From the NCBI GenBank assembly GCA_018241995.1, contig JAFECT010000016.1, positions 3,731-62,251 on the forward strand: 58,521 bases of DNA, in the 5' to 3' direction. Shown one piece after another: positions 43,202-51,968 of the stretch (within the stretch, counting starts at the first letter, position 1; every line of letters starts with the position of its first letter). The notes beneath the pieces are model-generated. The model saw only the letters and a program-made list of their open reading frames with translations, was not told the DNA's origin and made no database searches. This DNA is from Pseudomonadota bacterium. Its GTDB lineage: Bacteria > Pseudomonadota > Alphaproteobacteria > Caulobacterales > Caulobacteraceae. A program made the translations under genes and the position numbers.

Positions 43202-44683
43202 TCAGGCGCTCTGGCCGCCCTGGCGCTGGCCGCCGCCCTGCCCGCCGCCGAAGCGCTTGCGGCGGCGCGGCTTGCGGGCGGCGTCGGCGGTGGCGCCGTC
43301 CTGCTTCAGCGGATCGTAGGTGGTGCGGGGCGCACCGCCGGGGCGGGCGCCGTGGCCGCCGGGGCGACCGTGCTTGTGCTGGCCTTGGCCTTGACCGCCG
43401 CCGGGACCGCGACCACGGCCGCGACCGTTGCGGCCGCCCTCAGGCCGGCCCTCGCCCCGCGCCTCGGCCTCGCCGGTGCGGTCGGTGGTGGGCTTCTTGC
43501 CGGGGTTGGCCTTCAGGATGGCGGCGTCCAGCGCGCCCAGCGCCCGGTCGTTACGCCGGTCGAACGACGGGATGGTCTGGCGCGTCAGCTTCTGCACGTC
43601 CTTGAGCAGGTTGCGCTCATCGTCGGACACCAAGCTGACCGCGATGCCCGAGGCGCCGGCGCGCGCGGTCCGGCCGATGCGGTGGACATAGGCCTCCGGC
43701 ACATAGGGCAGCTCGTAGTTCACCACGTGGGTCACGCCGTCCACGTCGATGCCGCGCGCGGCGATGTCGGTGGCGACCAGGCAGCGCACGCGCCCGTCCT
43801 TGAACGCCTGCAGCGCCCGCTCGCGCTGGCCCTGGCTCTTGTCGCCGTGGATGGCCGCCGCCTCGACGCCGCCGGCCTCCAGATAGGCCGCCACGCGGTC
43901 GGCGCCGCGCTTGGTCTTGGTGAAGACCAGGGTGCGGGTCCAGGTGGGGTCGCTGAACAGCTCGCTCAGCAGGGCGCGCTTGCGCACCGCTTCGACGAAC
44001 AGCACCGACTGCTTGATCTTCTCCACCGTGGTGGCCTGCGGCGTGACTTCCACGCGCGAGGGGTTGGTCAGGAGGTCGGCGGCCAGCTTGGCGATGTCGG
44101 TCGGCATGGTGGCCGAGAAGAACAGGTTCTGGCGCACCTTGGGCAGGCGCGAGGCGACCTGGCGGATCGGCTTGAAGAAGCCCAGGTCCAGCATCTGGTC
44201 GGCCTCGTCCAGCACGAAGATCTCGGTGGAGGAGAGGTCCAGCACCTTCTCGCCGACGTGGTCGAGCAGGCGGCCCGGGGTGGCCACCAGCACGTCGACG
44301 CCGCCGGCCAGGGCGCGCACCTGCGGGCCGTACTTCACGCCGCCGAACACGACGGCGACGCTCATGCCCATGTTGCGGCCATAGGCCTTGAAGCTCTCGG
44401 CGATCTGGGTGGCCAGTTCGCGGGTGGGGCTCAGCACCAAGACCCGGCACGAGCGGCGCGGGGCGGGCTTACGGTTCTCGGCCAGGCGCTGCAGGATCGG
44501 CAGGGCGAAGGCGGCGGTCTTGCCGGTGCCGGTCTGGGCGATGCCGAGCAGGTCCTTGCCCTCCAGCACCAGCGGGATCGCCTTGGCCTGGATCGGGGTG
44601 GGGGTGGTGTAGCCTTCGGTAGCCAGCGCCTGCAGCAGCGGCTTGGCGAGGCCGAGGTCTTGGAAAGTTGTCACTGTGGTCAA
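43202..44683 (-). CDS. rhlE: DEAD-box ATP-dependent RNA helicase (RhlE-like)
   Basis: This is an RNA-unwinding enzyme used in ribosome assembly and RNA turnover. It has 493 residues with all core motifs in order: Q motif (TTPTPIQAKAIP), AQTGTGKT, PTRELA, TPGRL, VLDEADQML, FSATMP, then the second RecA domain with ATDIAARGIDVDGV and HRIGRTARAG. A basic Arg/Gly/Gln-rich tail of about 110 residues ends the protein, typical of RhlE. The symbol is by family resemblance. The upstream 349 bases (44684-45032) hold its leader and an inverted repeat. Confidence 0.92.
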   Translation of the reverse strand: MTTVTTFQDLGLAKPLLQALATEGYTTPTPIQAKAIPLVLEGKDLLGIAQTGTGKTAAFALPILQRLAENRKPAPRRSCRVLVLSPTRELATQIAESFKAYGRNMGMSVAVVFGGVKYGPQVRALAGGVDVLVATPGRLLDHVGEKVLDLSSTEIFVLDEADQMLDLGFFKPIRQVASRLPKVRQNLFFSATMPTDIAKLAADLLTNPSRVEVTPQATTVEKIKQSVLFVEAVRKRALLSELFSDPTWTRTLVFTKTKRGADRVAAYLEAGGVEAAAIHGDKSQGQRERALQAFKDGRVRCLVATDIAARGIDVDGVTHVVNYELPYVPEAYVHRIGRTARAGASGIAVSLVSDDERNLLKDVQKLTRQTIPSFDRRNDRALGALDAAILKANPGKKPTTDRTGEAEARGEGRPEGGRNGRGRGRGPGGGQGQGQHKHGRPGGHGARPGGAPRTTYDPLKQDGATADAARKPRRRKRFGGGQGGGQRQGGQSA

Positions 44684-44953
44684 TGCTTTCTCGTGCGGCG
44701 GCGCGAGACTCTTCCATGAGCGCGCGGCCGTCTCCGCACGCGATCGCGGCGGAGTGTCGGATGGGTCGGCGGCCTGCGTGCGAGGCCGCGCGAAGCGATC
44801 TCTGGAGGATTATCGGGCTCGACAGCGGTCCGGTGAAAACCGGCCCTCACGCAACTGGAGCGCCCAAGGTCGCGGGAAGCGACCGGGGTTATATCGCACC
44901 GCAACATTAAGAAAGCAAGGATGGGGCGGTTTGCTCGTCCATTTCCAAACTTC

Positions 44954-45007
44954 CGTCATCCTCGGAGCGGAGCAGCGCGCCAGCGCTGCGCAGACCCGAG
45001 GATGACG
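44954..45007. repeat. REP-like hairpin
   Basis: A perfect 12-base inverted repeat, CGTCATCCTCGG (44954-44965) and CCGAGGATGACG (44996-45007), encloses a second perfect stem GCAGCGC/GCGCTGC. It lies just after the 3' end of the membrane protein gene at 45033 and may end its transcript. Confidence 0.65.
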
Positions 45008-45032
45008 ATAGATTTGAAAAGAGGTGGGACGA

Positions 45033-45491
45033 CTACCCCTTCGCCCTGCCCCGCCGCGGCGTGGGCTTCGCCGCCTTCGCCACCACACTCGCGTGGATCT
45101 GCTCGGTCAGCTCGTTGTTGATGCGGATCAGCCGGTGCAGCTCGTCCTGGATCTTCAGCAGGGACTCGGCGTCGCGATAGGTCTGCAGCGCCTGCTTGTC
45201 CGAGGCGGCGGCGGCCACCTTCTGGCCCACCATGATCACCGACAAGAGCACCAGCTGCAGGAAGGTCTGGGCGATCCAGGCGATCAGGGTGGCGGTGCCG
45301 CCCCGGATGGCCTCGGGCAGGCTGACCAGGGCAAGCGCGGCGAAGGCATAGGCGCACCACATCGTGCCCACCGCATTGGTCACCAGCGTCGCGAACTTGC
45401 CGTTGAAGCTGTCGAGCTCGTTCTTGATCAGCTGCGGCCCGTGCGATTCGCGCTCGGCGATGCGGGGATTGGGAATCTGGTCTTCGGCCAT
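45033..45491 (-). CDS. Conserved two-span membrane protein
   Basis: The protein is 152 residues. A charged N-terminus (about 40 residues) precedes two membrane segments: VGTMWCAYAFAALALVSLP and LIAWIAQTFLQLVLLSVIMVGQ. A cytoplasmic coiled region follows (YRDAESLLKIQDELHRLIRINNELTEQIHASVV), ending in a basic tail (RRGRAKG). I recognise the WIAQTFLQLVLL pattern from uncharacterised bacterial membrane proteins but know no function. It is a monocistronic gene 349 bases upstream of the helicase gene on the same strand. Confidence 0.78.
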   Translation of the reverse strand: MAEDQIPNPRIAERESHGPQLIKNELDSFNGKFATLVTNAVGTMWCAYAFAALALVSLPEAIRGGTATLIAWIAQTFLQLVLLSVIMVGQKVAAAASDKQALQTYRDAESLLKIQDELHRLIRINNELTEQIHASVVAKAAKPTPRRGRAKG

Positions 45492-45548
45492 GGGGCAGCG
45501 CTCCCGAGCGAGTTAGGCGAGGTCCTGACCGTCACTCGATCATGGAAT

Positions 45549-45812
45549 TCAGGGCATGCACACTCCCTCGTGCGAGAACCGCTTCTCACAATGGCCGCAC
45601 CAGATTTTCCGGTCACCCCAGTGACGATGCTCCGCCAATACACGCTCCGCCTCCGCCACGGCGTCATGTTGGTTCGCATACGTCGTGTGCACGCTGTTCA
45701 GCCTGCCCGGCATTTTGTGAAGCAAACGGTGGGAGCAGTCGCTGAAATGAACCCGCACGTGCCGGCTCGGCGCATTGACGTGTACGGCGAATGTGAGTTC
45801 GGCTTCGCTCAC
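45549..45812 (-). CDS. Small Cys/His-rich protein
   Basis: The product is 87 residues. It has scattered histidines and a C-terminal WCGHCEKRFSHEGVCMP that could bind a metal (C-x-x-C, H, C). I do not recognise a family. Its ATG overlaps the stop of the amidohydrolase gene by four bases, suggesting translational coupling, yet its base composition is a little lower in GC. A role linked to the amidohydrolase is only a guess from position. Confidence 0.6.
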   Translation of the reverse strand: MSEAELTFAVHVNAPSRHVRVHFSDCSHRLLHKMPGRLNSVHTTYANQHDAVAEAERVLAEHRHWGDRKIWCGHCEKRFSHEGVCMP

Positions 45813-47806
45813 TCCCCCTTCACCCCGATCGACTTCGCGATGCCCTTCAGGTCGAAGATGGTCCCGCCCTTCATCACCAGGCTGACCTTTCGGATATCCG
45901 ACATGTTGGCCACTGGATCGCCGTCGATCAGGATCAGGTCGGCGTATTTGCCGGGCGTGAGGGAGCCCTGTTCGGCGTCGTGATGCATGACCTTGGCCGC
46001 GGTCAGGGTGGCGATCTGCAGGACCTCGTCGGAGGGGATGCCGGCCTCGACGTAGTTCTCCAGCTCGTGCGCCAGGGGCAGGCCCGCGAGCCCATCCGTG
46101 CCGGCGACGATGACGATGCCGTTGTCGTGGAGCTTCTTGGTCATGCGCATCATCTGGGCGAAGGAGGCGCGATAGGCCTCGCGGTCCGCATCCGTCTTGC
46201 CCAGACCCCCGCCCATGGCGCCGCGCGCCACCACGGGCGGCAGGCGGTTCAGCACCGGGGCCAGGGACGGCGCGGGCTTCTTCGGCCCGCCCAGGTACAT
46301 GTCCTCGAACGCCACCAGGGTCGGGTCGACCACCGTGTGGTGGGCCTTCAGCTGGGCCACGAAGGCGTTCACCGGCGCCGAGTTCAGGTCCAGGTCCTTG
46401 GCGTGGGCGCCCACCTCGACGAAGCGCGCCATGGTGTTGGACTTGGCGTTCACCTCCGGGCTCATGAAGTTCAGGAACCAGAAGTTGGCGTGCTGCACCT
46501 CGTCATAGCCCTCGTCCACCGCCTGGCTCATGGTCATGCCGGCGGGGATGTGGCCGGAGACGCGCAGGCCCCGCTCGTGGGCGCGGGCGATCATGGCGGG
46601 GACCAGCTCGGGCTTCACCGAGCTGTAGATCTTGATCTGCTGATAGCCATGGTCGGCGTAAAGATCTACGTCGGCGCGCGCCTCTTCCGGCGTCGAGACC
46701 AGGGTGTCGATCGGCCCGGCGAACGGCCCCTTGCCGTCGATCAGGCCCGCCAGCCAGATGCGCGGCCCGATCTGCTCGCCGCTGTCAAAGCGCTTCCGGC
46801 GCGGCAACAGCTCGTCCATCCGCCCGCCGAGGTCGCGCACGGTGGTCACGCCGGCCAGGATGTCGAGCAGGCCGTCGGGGTCGGACGCGATATGCACATG
46901 CATGTCGGTCAGGCCCGGCATCAGGAAGCGGCCGTGGGCGTCGATCACCTCCGCGCCCTGCGGGATCGCCACCTTGCCGTCCGCGCCGACCGCCTCGACC
47001 TTGCCGGCGCGCACCACCACGGTCGAGCCGGGGATCACCTTGCGGGTGACGGAATCGAACAGGCGCGCGTGGGTGATCGCCACCGCGGCGGGCGTGCGTT
47101 GCAGGCGCTTGGCGTCTGCGCCCAGCTGGTCGGCCAAGGCCTTGTCCTGGGTGTGGATCAGCTCGGGCGCCTGGTCCTCCCAGCCCTTGCGCACGGCGTG
47201 GATCCAGCTGCCGCCGTCGTTGAACAGCTCGCCTTTCGCGTCGAGCCACACCGGGATCGGCTGGAACGCGGCGCCGCTGATCAGATAGAGCGACACGGTC
47301 TCGCTCGCCCCGCCCGGCCCCTTCACCGTGCGCTCGCCGGCCTTGTCGATGCGCGCGTGGCCGGCCGGCAGCAGGTCGAGCTCGTGGTTGGGCGCGGCCA
47401 GCAGCGCCCGCGCCATCAGGGCGGTGTCTTCCGAGGCGCCCGCATAGGAGACGTATTCCTTGCCCGCCCCGTCCGCGTCGGAGCCCTCGTCCGCCGCGCT
47501 ATGCCAGGCCGCCATGCGGTCGGTGATCGTGAAACGCTCGTCGATCGGAGTCTTGAAATAGTCGACGCCGGTGACCTGCAGCTTCGTGGTCAGCCCCTTG
47601 CCGTCGACCGCGATATCCGCCGCCTGGTTCGGCCCCCGGCCCCGGTCGTTGTACTCATAGGTGACGTGGCGCGAGCCGTCGGGATTGACCGTCACCGTCA
47701 TGGTCCCGGCCGGCCCCTTGGACATCATCACCGTGTAGTCGGCGGCGTACGCCGCGCCGGCGAGGGCGGAGGTGGCGAGGAGCAAGGGCAGGATCAGGCG
47801 TTTCAT
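45809..47806 (-). CDS. Exported amidohydrolase family protein
   Basis: The protein is 665 residues. A signal peptide (MKRLILPLLLATSALAGAAYA) is followed by about 230 residues without a recognised domain, then an imidazolonepropionase-like amidohydrolase domain: GRFLMPGLTDMHVHI (metal-binding His pair), RVSGHIPAG, EVQHANFWF and AGTDGLAGLPLAHELE (metal Asp), ending with TPGKYADLILIDGDP. It would hydrolyse amide or imide bonds, perhaps of peptides or cyclic dipeptides, in the periplasm. It is adjacent to the M19 dipeptidase gene, which suggests shared use of scavenged peptides; substrate unproven. Confidence 0.88.
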   Translation of the reverse strand: MKRLILPLLLATSALAGAAYAADYTVMMSKGPAGTMTVTVNPDGSRHVTYEYNDRGRGPNQAADIAVDGKGLTTKLQVTGVDYFKTPIDERFTITDRMAAWHSAADEGSDADGAGKEYVSYAGASEDTALMARALLAAPNHELDLLPAGHARIDKAGERTVKGPGGASETVSLYLISGAAFQPIPVWLDAKGELFNDGGSWIHAVRKGWEDQAPELIHTQDKALADQLGADAKRLQRTPAAVAITHARLFDSVTRKVIPGSTVVVRAGKVEAVGADGKVAIPQGAEVIDAHGRFLMPGLTDMHVHIASDPDGLLDILAGVTTVRDLGGRMDELLPRRKRFDSGEQIGPRIWLAGLIDGKGPFAGPIDTLVSTPEEARADVDLYADHGYQQIKIYSSVKPELVPAMIARAHERGLRVSGHIPAGMTMSQAVDEGYDEVQHANFWFLNFMSPEVNAKSNTMARFVEVGAHAKDLDLNSAPVNAFVAQLKAHHTVVDPTLVAFEDMYLGGPKKPAPSLAPVLNRLPPVVARGAMGGGLGKTDADREAYRASFAQMMRMTKKLHDNGIVIVAGTDGLAGLPLAHELENYVEAGIPSDEVLQIATLTAAKVMHHDAEQGSLTPGKYADLILIDGDPVANMSDIRKVSLVMKGGTIFDLKGIAKSIGVKGE

Positions 47807-47876
47807 GGCAGGTCTCGCGGAAGGTTTGGCGGAGCTTAGCAGGGGGAAGGGCTCAGGCTAGGGGGAGCGCCGCCTA

Positions 47877-47912
47877 CACCTCTCCCGTTCGCTGCCGCTC
47901 ACAGGAGAGGTG
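47877..47912. repeat. Single half of the palindromic element
   Basis: CCTCTCC-CGTTCGCTGCCGCTCACAG-GGAGAGG-like stem, one half only, in the 112-base gap between the dipeptidase and amidohydrolase genes (same strand). Confidence 0.6.
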
Positions 47913-47918
47913 AGCCGC

Positions 47919-49070
47919 CTACCCCCAAACCTCCCCGAACAGACGCGCGAAGTTGGCGCCGAGGATCTTCTCGATCCTCGCGTCCGAATGCCCGCGCTTG
48001 CTGAGGTCGAACGCCAGGGTCTCCAGCCTGCGGGGCGTGTTGTACTCCATCACCACATTGGCGATGTCGCCGCTCTCGCCGGGGGCGGAAATGCCCTTGG
48101 CCTTGCGGTCGGCGACGAACTTGCGCTGCTGCTCCCAATAGGCCGCGTCGAGCTTCACCGGGGGCACGCCGCCATCGGTGCCGATGCCGACGTGGTCCTC
48201 GCCGCAGACCTGGATGAAGTGCTCCAGGTGGGCCAGGAAGTGCTCCGAATGTGGCTGCACGCCGGGCTTCAGGAACGGCATCATATAGACGCCGCAGACC
48301 CCGCCCTTGTCGGCCACCAGCTTCAGCGTCGAGTCCTCGCTGTTGCGGGGGTTGTCGGCGAGCGCGCGGGCGCCGGTGTGGGTGATGGCCGGCGGGGCCT
48401 TCGACGCCGCCGCCCCCTCGGCCATGGTGCGCCGCCCGGCGTGGCTGAGGTCGAGCAGCACGCGCTTGGCGTTGATCTCGGCGATCATCTGCCGGCCCAG
48501 GTCGGAAAGGCCCGCGTCGGCGACCTCCAGGGAGCCGTCGCCGCACAGGTTGCGCTTGTTGTAGGTCAGCTGGATGATCCGCACGCCCAGGCCCCGGAAC
48601 AGGCCGACGTTGGCGGGGTCCGTTTCGAGCGGCGTGGTGTCCTGGAAGTTCAGGATCAGGCCGACCTTCTTCTCGCGCTTGGCGCGGACGATGTCGGCGC
48701 CCGACAGGATCGGCATGAGCAGGTCGGCGTTGGACGCGAACAGGCGGTCGGCGTCAGCGATATTGCTCACCGCCGAGCGGAACCGGTCCGGCCCGTTGCC
48801 CACCTCGTTCACCGTGGTCGAGACCACCGTCACGCCGGAGGTCCTGAGCACCTCGGCCAGCGCCGGACGGAACTTCTCATCCGCATTGAACGGCCCGTCG
48901 TCGAAGACGCCGCCCTGGGCGTCGATCACGATGGAGCGGTCGTAGACGGGGGGCGCGGGCTCAGGCCGCTTCAGCTGCTTGGCGAAGGAGGCAGACGGCG
49001 CCAGGGCCGCGGCCCCGGCCAGGCTCAACAGGGTGCGGCGGGCCAAGGGGGCGGTCACGGGATCGCGCAT
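47919..49070 (-). CDS. Membrane dipeptidase, peptidase family M19
   Basis: The protein is 383 residues from the ATG at 49070. LARRTLLSLAGAAALAPSASFA is a twin-arginine signal. The body is the renal-dipeptidase type zinc enzyme: RVLLDLSHAGRRTMAE, PAITHTGARALADNPRNSED and DHVGIGTDGG are characteristic segments carrying metal and substrate ligands. The first metal site is unusual: the family's D-x-H-x-D (near VIDAQGGVFDD) lacks the expected His, so one metal may be missing or differently bound. It would cleave dipeptides, including D-residue forms, in the periplasm. A start at 49139 is possible but gives a non-signal leader. Confidence 0.85.
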   Translation of the reverse strand: MRDPVTAPLARRTLLSLAGAAALAPSASFAKQLKRPEPAPPVYDRSIVIDAQGGVFDDGPFNADEKFRPALAEVLRTSGVTVVSTTVNEVGNGPDRFRSAVSNIADADRLFASNADLLMPILSGADIVRAKREKKVGLILNFQDTTPLETDPANVGLFRGLGVRIIQLTYNKRNLCGDGSLEVADAGLSDLGRQMIAEINAKRVLLDLSHAGRRTMAEGAAASKAPPAITHTGARALADNPRNSEDSTLKLVADKGGVCGVYMMPFLKPGVQPHSEHFLAHLEHFIQVCGEDHVGIGTDGGVPPVKLDAAYWEQQRKFVADRKAKGISAPGESGDIANVVMEYNTPRRLETLAFDLSKRGHSDARIEKILGANFARLFGEVWG

Positions 49071-49197
49071 TGAATTGCTCGCTGATGGGTGGGGCGGCAC
49101 GCCGCCGAATGCCAGCGAGCGTACAATCGCCTGAGGCAAAGCGTAGCGGTTTTATTGCAGAGGGCCGACGCGATGCGGCGAGCGGTGGGGGGCGCCT

Positions 49198-49229
49198 CTT
49201 CTCCTCCCTCGCCTGCGAGGGAGGAGAAG
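49198..49229 (-). terminator. Perfect 13-base hairpin after the pirin gene
   Basis: CTTCTCCTCCCTC (49198-49210) and GAGGGAGGAGAAG (49217-49229) pair perfectly round a six-base loop, directly after the pirin stop codon. No T-run follows. It resembles the second-family palindromes and may act as a terminator or mRNA-protecting end. Confidence 0.5.
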
Positions 49230-49233
49230 GCGC

Positions 49234-50217
49234 CTAGGACCCCGCCTGCACCTTCGCCACGGGATCGGGAACCGGGGCCTCGTGCACCTCCACCGGCGCC
49301 GTCCCGTGCGCGATCGGCGCCTCGCTGACCGGCTCCTGGGTAATCGGCTTGGAGCCGTCCTCGGGCAGGGGGATGAACTCGTGGTCGTCGCCGCGGGGCA
49401 GGCCCATCTTGCCCAGCTTCCAGTCGACCTTGGCCTGTTCGATGCGGTCCTTGGACGACGAAACGAAGTTCCACCAGATGTGGCGCGGGCCGACCGGCTC
49501 CCCGCCCAGCAGCATCACGGTCGAGGGCTCCAGCGAGTGGATCACGCCCGGCGAGGCCTTGTCGAACACCACCATCTGGCCGGCATGGACCTTCTGGCCG
49601 TCGATCTCGACCGAGCCCTTGGCGATATAGGCCGCGCGCTCGGAGTAGCCGCCGGGCGCCGCCGACTTCACATCCGCGGCCATCTCCCAGTGCACATAGA
49701 ACAGGGGCGAGGCGGTCTTCACATTGGACTTGGCGCCATAGGCCTCGCCCGCGATCAGGCGCGCATAGAGGCCGTCGCCCTCATAGGCGGGCATGTCCTT
49801 GCCGGCATAGTGCTCGAAGGCGGGATCGATCTCTTCCGCCTCGTTGGGCAGGGCGACCCAGGCCTGCATGCCGTGCAGCGCCGCGCCGATCTCGCGGCGC
49901 AGCGGGTGGGTGCGCTCGGAGTGCACGATGCCCTTGCCGGCGGTCATCCAGTTGACCTCGCCCGGGCGGATCGCCTCGTGGAAGCCCAGGCTGTCGCGGT
50001 GGATGATCTCGCCCTCGAACAGATAGGTCACGGTCGACAGGCCGATGTGCGGGTGCGGGCGCACGTCGATGCCCTGGCCGGCGCGGAACTCGGCCGGGCC
50101 GATGTGGTCCAGAAAGATGAAGGGCCCGACCATGCGCTTCTGGGCGAAGGGCAGCACGCGACCCACCTCGAACCCGCCCAGGTCCTTCTTGCGCCCGTCG
50201 ATCACCATCTCGATCAT
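49234..50217 (-). CDS. Pirin family protein
   Basis: The protein is 327 residues with the bicupin pirin fold. The N-terminal cupin contains GPFIFLDHIGPAEF, DVRPHPHIGLSTVTYLFEGEIIHRDSLG and GEVNWMTAGKGIVHSE, with the His/His/Glu metal set in these segments. The C-terminal cupin contains LLGGEPVGPRHIWWNFVSSS. A Pro/Val-rich tail of about 40 residues extends beyond the usual length. Pirins are metal proteins, some with quercetinase activity or stress-linked roles; the specific function here is unknown. The gene is followed by a strong hairpin. Confidence 0.93.
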   Translation of the reverse strand: MIEMVIDGRKKDLGGFEVGRVLPFAQKRMVGPFIFLDHIGPAEFRAGQGIDVRPHPHIGLSTVTYLFEGEIIHRDSLGFHEAIRPGEVNWMTAGKGIVHSERTHPLRREIGAALHGMQAWVALPNEAEEIDPAFEHYAGKDMPAYEGDGLYARLIAGEAYGAKSNVKTASPLFYVHWEMAADVKSAAPGGYSERAAYIAKGSVEIDGQKVHAGQMVVFDKASPGVIHSLEPSTVMLLGGEPVGPRHIWWNFVSSSKDRIEQAKVDWKLGKMGLPRGDDHEFIPLPEDGSKPITQEPVSEAPIAHGTAPVEVHEAPVPDPVAKVQAGS

Positions 50218-50328
50218 GGTTGGTCCCCGTCTTCTCGCAGCTGGGATGAGTTTAGCGCGAACCTGACCGCCGGGTCACCGCCTGTGCCTAAATTCCGCAC
50301 CGCCCCGCGCAAGCGGGGACCCAGGCTT

Positions 50329-50491
50329 TTTCACCACAAAGGACACAAAGGGCACAAAGGGGCTGCGGCCCGTCCGACCCCGCCAAGCAATCGTCCTTAT
50401 CGCCGGGCGCAGCCCGGCCTCGATTGTCTGGCCTCAGCAAGCCAGGATCGAGCGCGACGCCTTTGTGTTCTTTGTGCCCTTTGTGGTGAAA
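50329..50491. repeat. Long inverted repeat of CACAAAGG type
   Basis: The left arm (50329-50360) runs TTTCACCACAAAGGACACAA and onward; the right arm (50460-50491) is its reverse complement at 29 of 32 positions. Each arm is itself three near-tandem ACAAAGG units. The arms enclose 99 bases with a small GCCGGGC/GCCCGGC stem. It fills most of the 295-base gap between two genes on the minus strand. Similar sequences are common in bacterial intergenic regions. Confidence 0.75.
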
Positions 50492-50512
50492 TCTTTGGAG
50501 CGCGCTGCGGAC

Positions 50513-51820
50513 CTACCCCAGCGGCAGCCGCTCGATCAGGGCAGGTTCGGGTTTGTCGGTCTTCGGCTTGCCGTCGTCGTCGAAGTCGTCCCACTGGCTG
50601 CGGGCCACGAACACGAACTCGCGCCCGCGCACGATCCCGCCGGTCGGGCCCCTCAGCTCCGGCAGGTTGGCGGCCAGCACGGTCCAGCCGGTGACACGGC
50701 GCCAGTCGCGGTCCAGCGTCAGGCGCAGCACCCGCTCCGGCCGCGAGGTGCTCTGCACCGCGATGATCCCGCCCGTCCCGTCGCCGACCATGCCGTCGAG
50801 CCAGATCAGGGAGGCCTCTTTGGGCGCGGGCAGGCGCTCGACCCGGCCCGTGGCGATCTCCACCGAGAACAGCCCGCCCGGATAGTCCGACACGATCAGC
50901 CGCCTGCCGTCCGGCGTCGGCACGAGCCCCTGGGGCGAGTCCATCACGCCGGGCGCGACCAGCCGGTCCAGCCCCTGGGCGCCGGGCTTCAACCGCCAGA
51001 CCTCGCCCGCCAGGCTGTCCGAGACATAGACCGTGCCGTCGCGCGTCACGACCAGGTCGCCGAAGCTGCGCTGCCTGGCCCCTCCGATCGGCGGCGAGAA
51101 CCGCTCCATCACCCGGCCCGAGGCCAAGTCGATCTCCAGCAGGGCGACCGAGGTCTTGTCGCCTTCCGGCCCGCCCGGGCCGCTGGCGCTGGCCGAGGCC
51201 CAGAGGACGCCCCGGCGCGCGTCGACACCCAGGTTGAAGATGCTCCAGTCCGGCGCGCCGGGTTGCAGATAGGGTGAGGCCGCCCCCGCCTCGTCCACTG
51301 CGACGATGGTGTGGCGCCAGACGCTGGAGACCAGGAAGCGGTTGCGGGCCTGATCCCAGGCCACGTTCTCGGCCAGGAACGGCCCGTCTCCGAGGCTTGC
51401 CGCCGGCAGGGGATGGCCGACTGGCGCCGCGTTGCGGTCCAGCCGCTCGCGCACCGGCTTGAAGCGCGGATCGTCCGCCAGCGCCTGAAGGTCGGGTCCG
51501 AGATAGGCGGCGTCGGCCTTCAGCCCGGCGTCGGCGTAGCGGCTCAGCAGCGCGATGGCGGCGTCCGCGTCATGGCCGCGGGCGGCGGCCCGCGCCCGCT
51601 CCATCATCAGCGGCGGATAGTTGGGCGTGATCGCGTCGGCCTTGGCGAACTCGGCTTCGGCGCCTTTGAAGTCCCCGGCCTTCTCGGCCTGGAGCCCGGC
51701 GTTGATCAGGCGCTGGAACGTCTCGCGCGGGGTCTCGGCGACGGCGGCGCCGGCGAGGTTGAATAGCAGCGCGATAGCCAAGCCGACCCGAGCGCGCACG
51801 TCGTTACCTCGATGCGTCAT
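50513..51820 (-). CDS. Exported TPR plus SMP-30-like beta-propeller protein
   Basis: The protein is 435 residues. A signal peptide ends near AGAAVAE. Residues 30-125 form a tetratricopeptide-type helical region (INAGLQAEKAGDFKGAEAEFAKADAITPNYPP). The remainder resembles SMP-30/gluconolactonase beta-propellers: WDQARNRFLVSSVWRHTIVAVDE, GDLVVTRDGTVYVSDSLAGEVWRL, GLVPTPDGRRLIVSDYPGGLFSV. Such propellers often act as lactonases, but the metal residues cannot be confirmed by eye. It stands alone on this strand, in the periplasm. Confidence 0.78.
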   Translation of the reverse strand: MTHRGNDVRARVGLAIALLFNLAGAAVAETPRETFQRLINAGLQAEKAGDFKGAEAEFAKADAITPNYPPLMMERARAAARGHDADAAIALLSRYADAGLKADAAYLGPDLQALADDPRFKPVRERLDRNAAPVGHPLPAASLGDGPFLAENVAWDQARNRFLVSSVWRHTIVAVDEAGAASPYLQPGAPDWSIFNLGVDARRGVLWASASASGPGGPEGDKTSVALLEIDLASGRVMERFSPPIGGARQRSFGDLVVTRDGTVYVSDSLAGEVWRLKPGAQGLDRLVAPGVMDSPQGLVPTPDGRRLIVSDYPGGLFSVEIATGRVERLPAPKEASLIWLDGMVGDGTGGIIAVQSTSRPERVLRLTLDRDWRRVTGWTVLAANLPELRGPTGGIVRGREFVFVARSQWDDFDDDGKPKTDKPEPALIERLPLG

Positions 51821-51968
51821 CAGGCTGTCGTGGACAGACTACTTCTTCGGCGAGGGCTTCGCCGGCGACCATGTAGAGGGCAGCGCGGAACCGCCCTTCG
51901 GGGGAATCTTCGGCCCTGCATGGGTGGGCGAGTAACCGTCCCGCGTATGCTGTGATGTCCTTACAGGC

